Source: Betaproteobacteria bacterium (GTDB taxonomy: Bacteria; Pseudomonadota; Gammaproteobacteria; Burkholderiales; Rhodocyclaceae). Taken from it: 64,000 bases of DNA. Location: assembly GCA_028065725.1 (NCBI GenBank), contig JAPTVL010000268.1:224418-288417 (forward strand), written 5' to 3'. The first letter of the stretch is position 1. Every line of letters begins with the position of its first letter. Positions 62,908 to 64,000 of this stretch are shown here, piece by piece. The position numbers and the translations under genes were made by a program. The notes beneath the pieces were generated by a model. It had not been told where the DNA came from and ran no database searches. It saw only the letters and a program-made list of their open reading frames with translations.

Positions 62908-62922
62908 CGGAACAGTGTTCTG
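62908..62922. promoter_or_regulatory. shared palindromic operator, site 2
   Basis: CGGAACAGTGTTCTG is an inverted repeat with one mismatch. Together with flanks (AACTGCA before, CAAGTATG after) it closely matches site 1 at 46318, which also lies directly ahead of a dehydrogenase-pair operon. Confidence 0.6.
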
Positions 62923-63072
62923 CAAGTATGGTACGCGAGAAGCGGAGCGCTGACAAGCCGAGGCGCGCATATTTCAAACCCGAAACATCAAGTGCCGAAT
63001 GCTCCGGACAGCGCCGGTTCGTCTTGCCAGGGAACCGGCCACGCTGCCGGGCAGGGAGGCCTTTCCGGGAAT

Positions 63073-63096
63073 CACCGTCCTGCCGGCGCCGACTTT
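63073..63096 (-). repeat. 24-bp dispersed motif, diverged copy 9
   Basis: About 19 of 24 positions match the consensus on the minus strand; the CGCCGACTTT end is intact. It is intergenic. Confidence 0.4.
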
Positions 63097-63190
63097 CGGC
63101 CAAGTCAAAGCTTGATTCTTTTCCTACCTTCTCCCATAATTCGCGCCTTGCCTGACCGGGACCCGATTTCGGACGGCGCAAGTTTTCGGT

Positions 63191-63267
63191 GGTGGCTGTA
63201 GCTCAGTTGGTAGAGTCCTGGATTGTGATTCCAGTTGTCGTGGGTTCGAGTCCCATCAGCCACCCCA
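63191..63267 (+). tRNA. tRNA-His (GTG)
   Basis: A 77-base gene with encoded CCA. It starts with the extra G-1 typical of tRNA-His, has the anticodon loop ATTGTGATT, the T arm GTGGGTTCGAGTCCCAT and an acceptor stem pairing GTGGCTG with CAGCCAC. It is nearly identical to E. coli tRNA-His. It lies directly before an integrase gene and is probably the attachment target. Confidence 0.97.
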
Positions 63268-63311
63268 CCAAATTCCTTTACCTGATAGATAGTTAATTCT
63301 GTCGTGGGTTC
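63236..63311. repeat. 12-bp repeat of the tRNA T-arm, possible attachment-site remnant
   Basis: TGTCGTGGGTTC occurs in the tRNA (63236-63247) and again 64 bp further on (63300-63311), before the integrase gene. A partial copy of the tRNA end at this spot is what an old or secondary integration event could leave. Confidence 0.35.
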
Positions 63312-63356
63312 AAAAATCGTAATGGTTACGCAATTCTTACGCAAAGGATTGTGTAA

Positions 63357-63884
63357 ATGGCTACGATCACTCGCCGCAAGCGCGGCTATCAAGCCGAAGT
63401 TCGCCGTAAAGGCTTCCCCACTGTCTCCCGCATGTTCGACTCACGCAAAGAGGCCGAAGCTTGGGCACGCATGCACGAAGGGGAAATGGACCGGGGTATC
63501 TACGTTTCCCGCAAGGAGGCGGAAAGCACAACGCTGGCCGAAGCGCTGGAGCGTTATGAACTCGAAGTAACCTCCACCAAGAAGGGTGCCCCACGGGAAC
63601 GCTATCGCCTCAAGGCATGGAAGAAACACCCTCTGGCGGCCTGTTATCTGGCCTCTATTCGATCAACGGACGTTGCCCAATACCGAGATACCCGATTGGC
63701 CCTTGGGGCTGCTGCAAACACCGTCAGGCTCGAATTAACGCTGCTCTCCCACGTCTTCACCATAGCGATCAAGGAATGGGGCATGGAGAGCCTGAGAAAC
63801 CCCGTTGCACTGATTCGCTTGCCGAGTCGCCCACTCGGACGGGAACGGCGGGTCGGTCATGAGCGAGAGTTAGCAGGCTGTTGA
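63357..63884 (+). pseudogene. tyrosine integrase, N-terminal fragment
   Basis: 175 codons. The N-terminal AP2-like arm-binding domain (RRKRGYQAEVRRKGFPTVSR, then FDSRKEAEAWAR) and SAM-like core-binding domain (STTLAEALERYELEVTSTKKG to ANTVRLELTLLSHVFTIAIKEWGM) are those of phage or island integrases. The catalytic domain with the Arg-His-Arg-Tyr residues is missing: after GRERRVGHERE the sequence changes character and a stop follows. The full family length is 330-400 residues. The cut coincides with GCAGGCTGTTGAAATT, which looks like the end of an insertion sequence. Confidence 0.8.
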
Positions 63885-63999
63885 AATTTGACCGAATTCG
63901 CGGAGTGCGAACCCAATAACGAACCCATCGAATGCGAAACAAGACTGAGCAGATGACATTTCGCATCTCGCCTCGATGCGATTCGACGCATCGAGGCTG
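63872..63999. mobile_element. probable insertion-sequence end interrupting the integrase
   Basis: From about 63872 the sequence no longer continues the integrase. GGCTGTTGAAATT is a common type of insertion-sequence terminus, and the DNA up to the window edge carries no recognisable gene. A perfect 10-bp stem-loop lies at 63970-63995 (CCTCGATGCG with CGCATCGAGG). The element itself lies beyond the window. Confidence 0.4.
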
Positions 64000-64000
64000 T

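Larger units (their letters stand above)
62857..63190. other. intergenic region between the dehydrogenase operon and tRNA-His
   Basis: No gene seen. It holds the operator at 62908 and a diverged copy of the 24-bp motif (63073-63096), followed by an AT-rich stretch before the tRNA that probably contains its promoter. Confidence 0.5.

Overview
The window is high-GC betaproteobacterial DNA. Densely packed, overlapping catabolic genes, a fused indolepyruvate oxidoreductase and denitrifier-type aromatic and acyl-CoA metabolism suggest a Rhodocyclales- or Sterolibacteriaceae-like organism. That placement is inferred from gene content, since no rRNA or other phylogenetic marker is present.

Left edge (1-3450): a lower-GC accessory segment holding the end of an AAA+ ATPase gene, a zinc-ribbon/nucleoside-deoxyribosyltransferase-like protein that could be a defence effector, a complete IS4-family insertion sequence, and a repeat-rich spacer.

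Main block (3455-25309): a long minus-strand operon under a GntR regulator. It contains a thiolase, CoA ligase, hydantoinase-type HyuA and HyuB, an acyl-CoA dehydrogenase, small and large B12 mutase subunits, a three-subunit molybdenum hydroxylase, a class III CoA-transferase, a periplasmic binding protein and a fused indolepyruvate:ferredoxin oxidoreductase. The mutase chaperone MeaB is divergent. This set matches the anaerobic indole-3-acetate (auxin) pathway known as iaa in Aromatoleum/Azoarcus: Mo hydroxylation to 2-oxoindoleacetate, ATP-dependent ring opening to (2-aminophenyl)succinate, CoA transfer, B12 rearrangement to (2-aminobenzyl)malonyl-CoA, oxidative decarboxylation to 2-aminocinnamoyl-CoA, and thiolysis to 2-aminobenzoyl-CoA. 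The oxidoreductase would also feed tryptophan-derived indolepyruvate in as indoleacetyl-CoA.

Middle (25404-40549): a PAS/GGDEF/EAL protein; a Pat-like acyl-CoA synthetase/acetyltransferase fusion; a redox module (ferric-reductase-like flavoprotein, PepSY protein, two c-type cytochromes) divergent from a PepSY protein plus response regulator and histidine kinase, with matching regulator boxes facing both ways; a CopD-like membrane protein; TruC; a DUF2461 protein; and a hydrolase.

Right half (40579-62856): two minus-strand acyl-CoA operons, each starting with a pair of acyl-CoA dehydrogenase genes of the heterotetrameric type known from steroid side-chain degradation, and each preceded by the same palindrome. 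Between them, on the plus strand, lie an MFS exporter, a nitronate-monooxygenase-like protein, an IclR regulator, an isochorismatase-family gene with a 5-bp slip in its start, phosphatidylserine synthase, OsmC, DUF2784 and a hemerythrin.

Right edge: tRNA-His followed by a tyrosine integrase cut short by what looks like another mobile-element end. Several dispersed repeats run through the window, including a 24-bp motif found both between genes and inside unrelated coding sequences.
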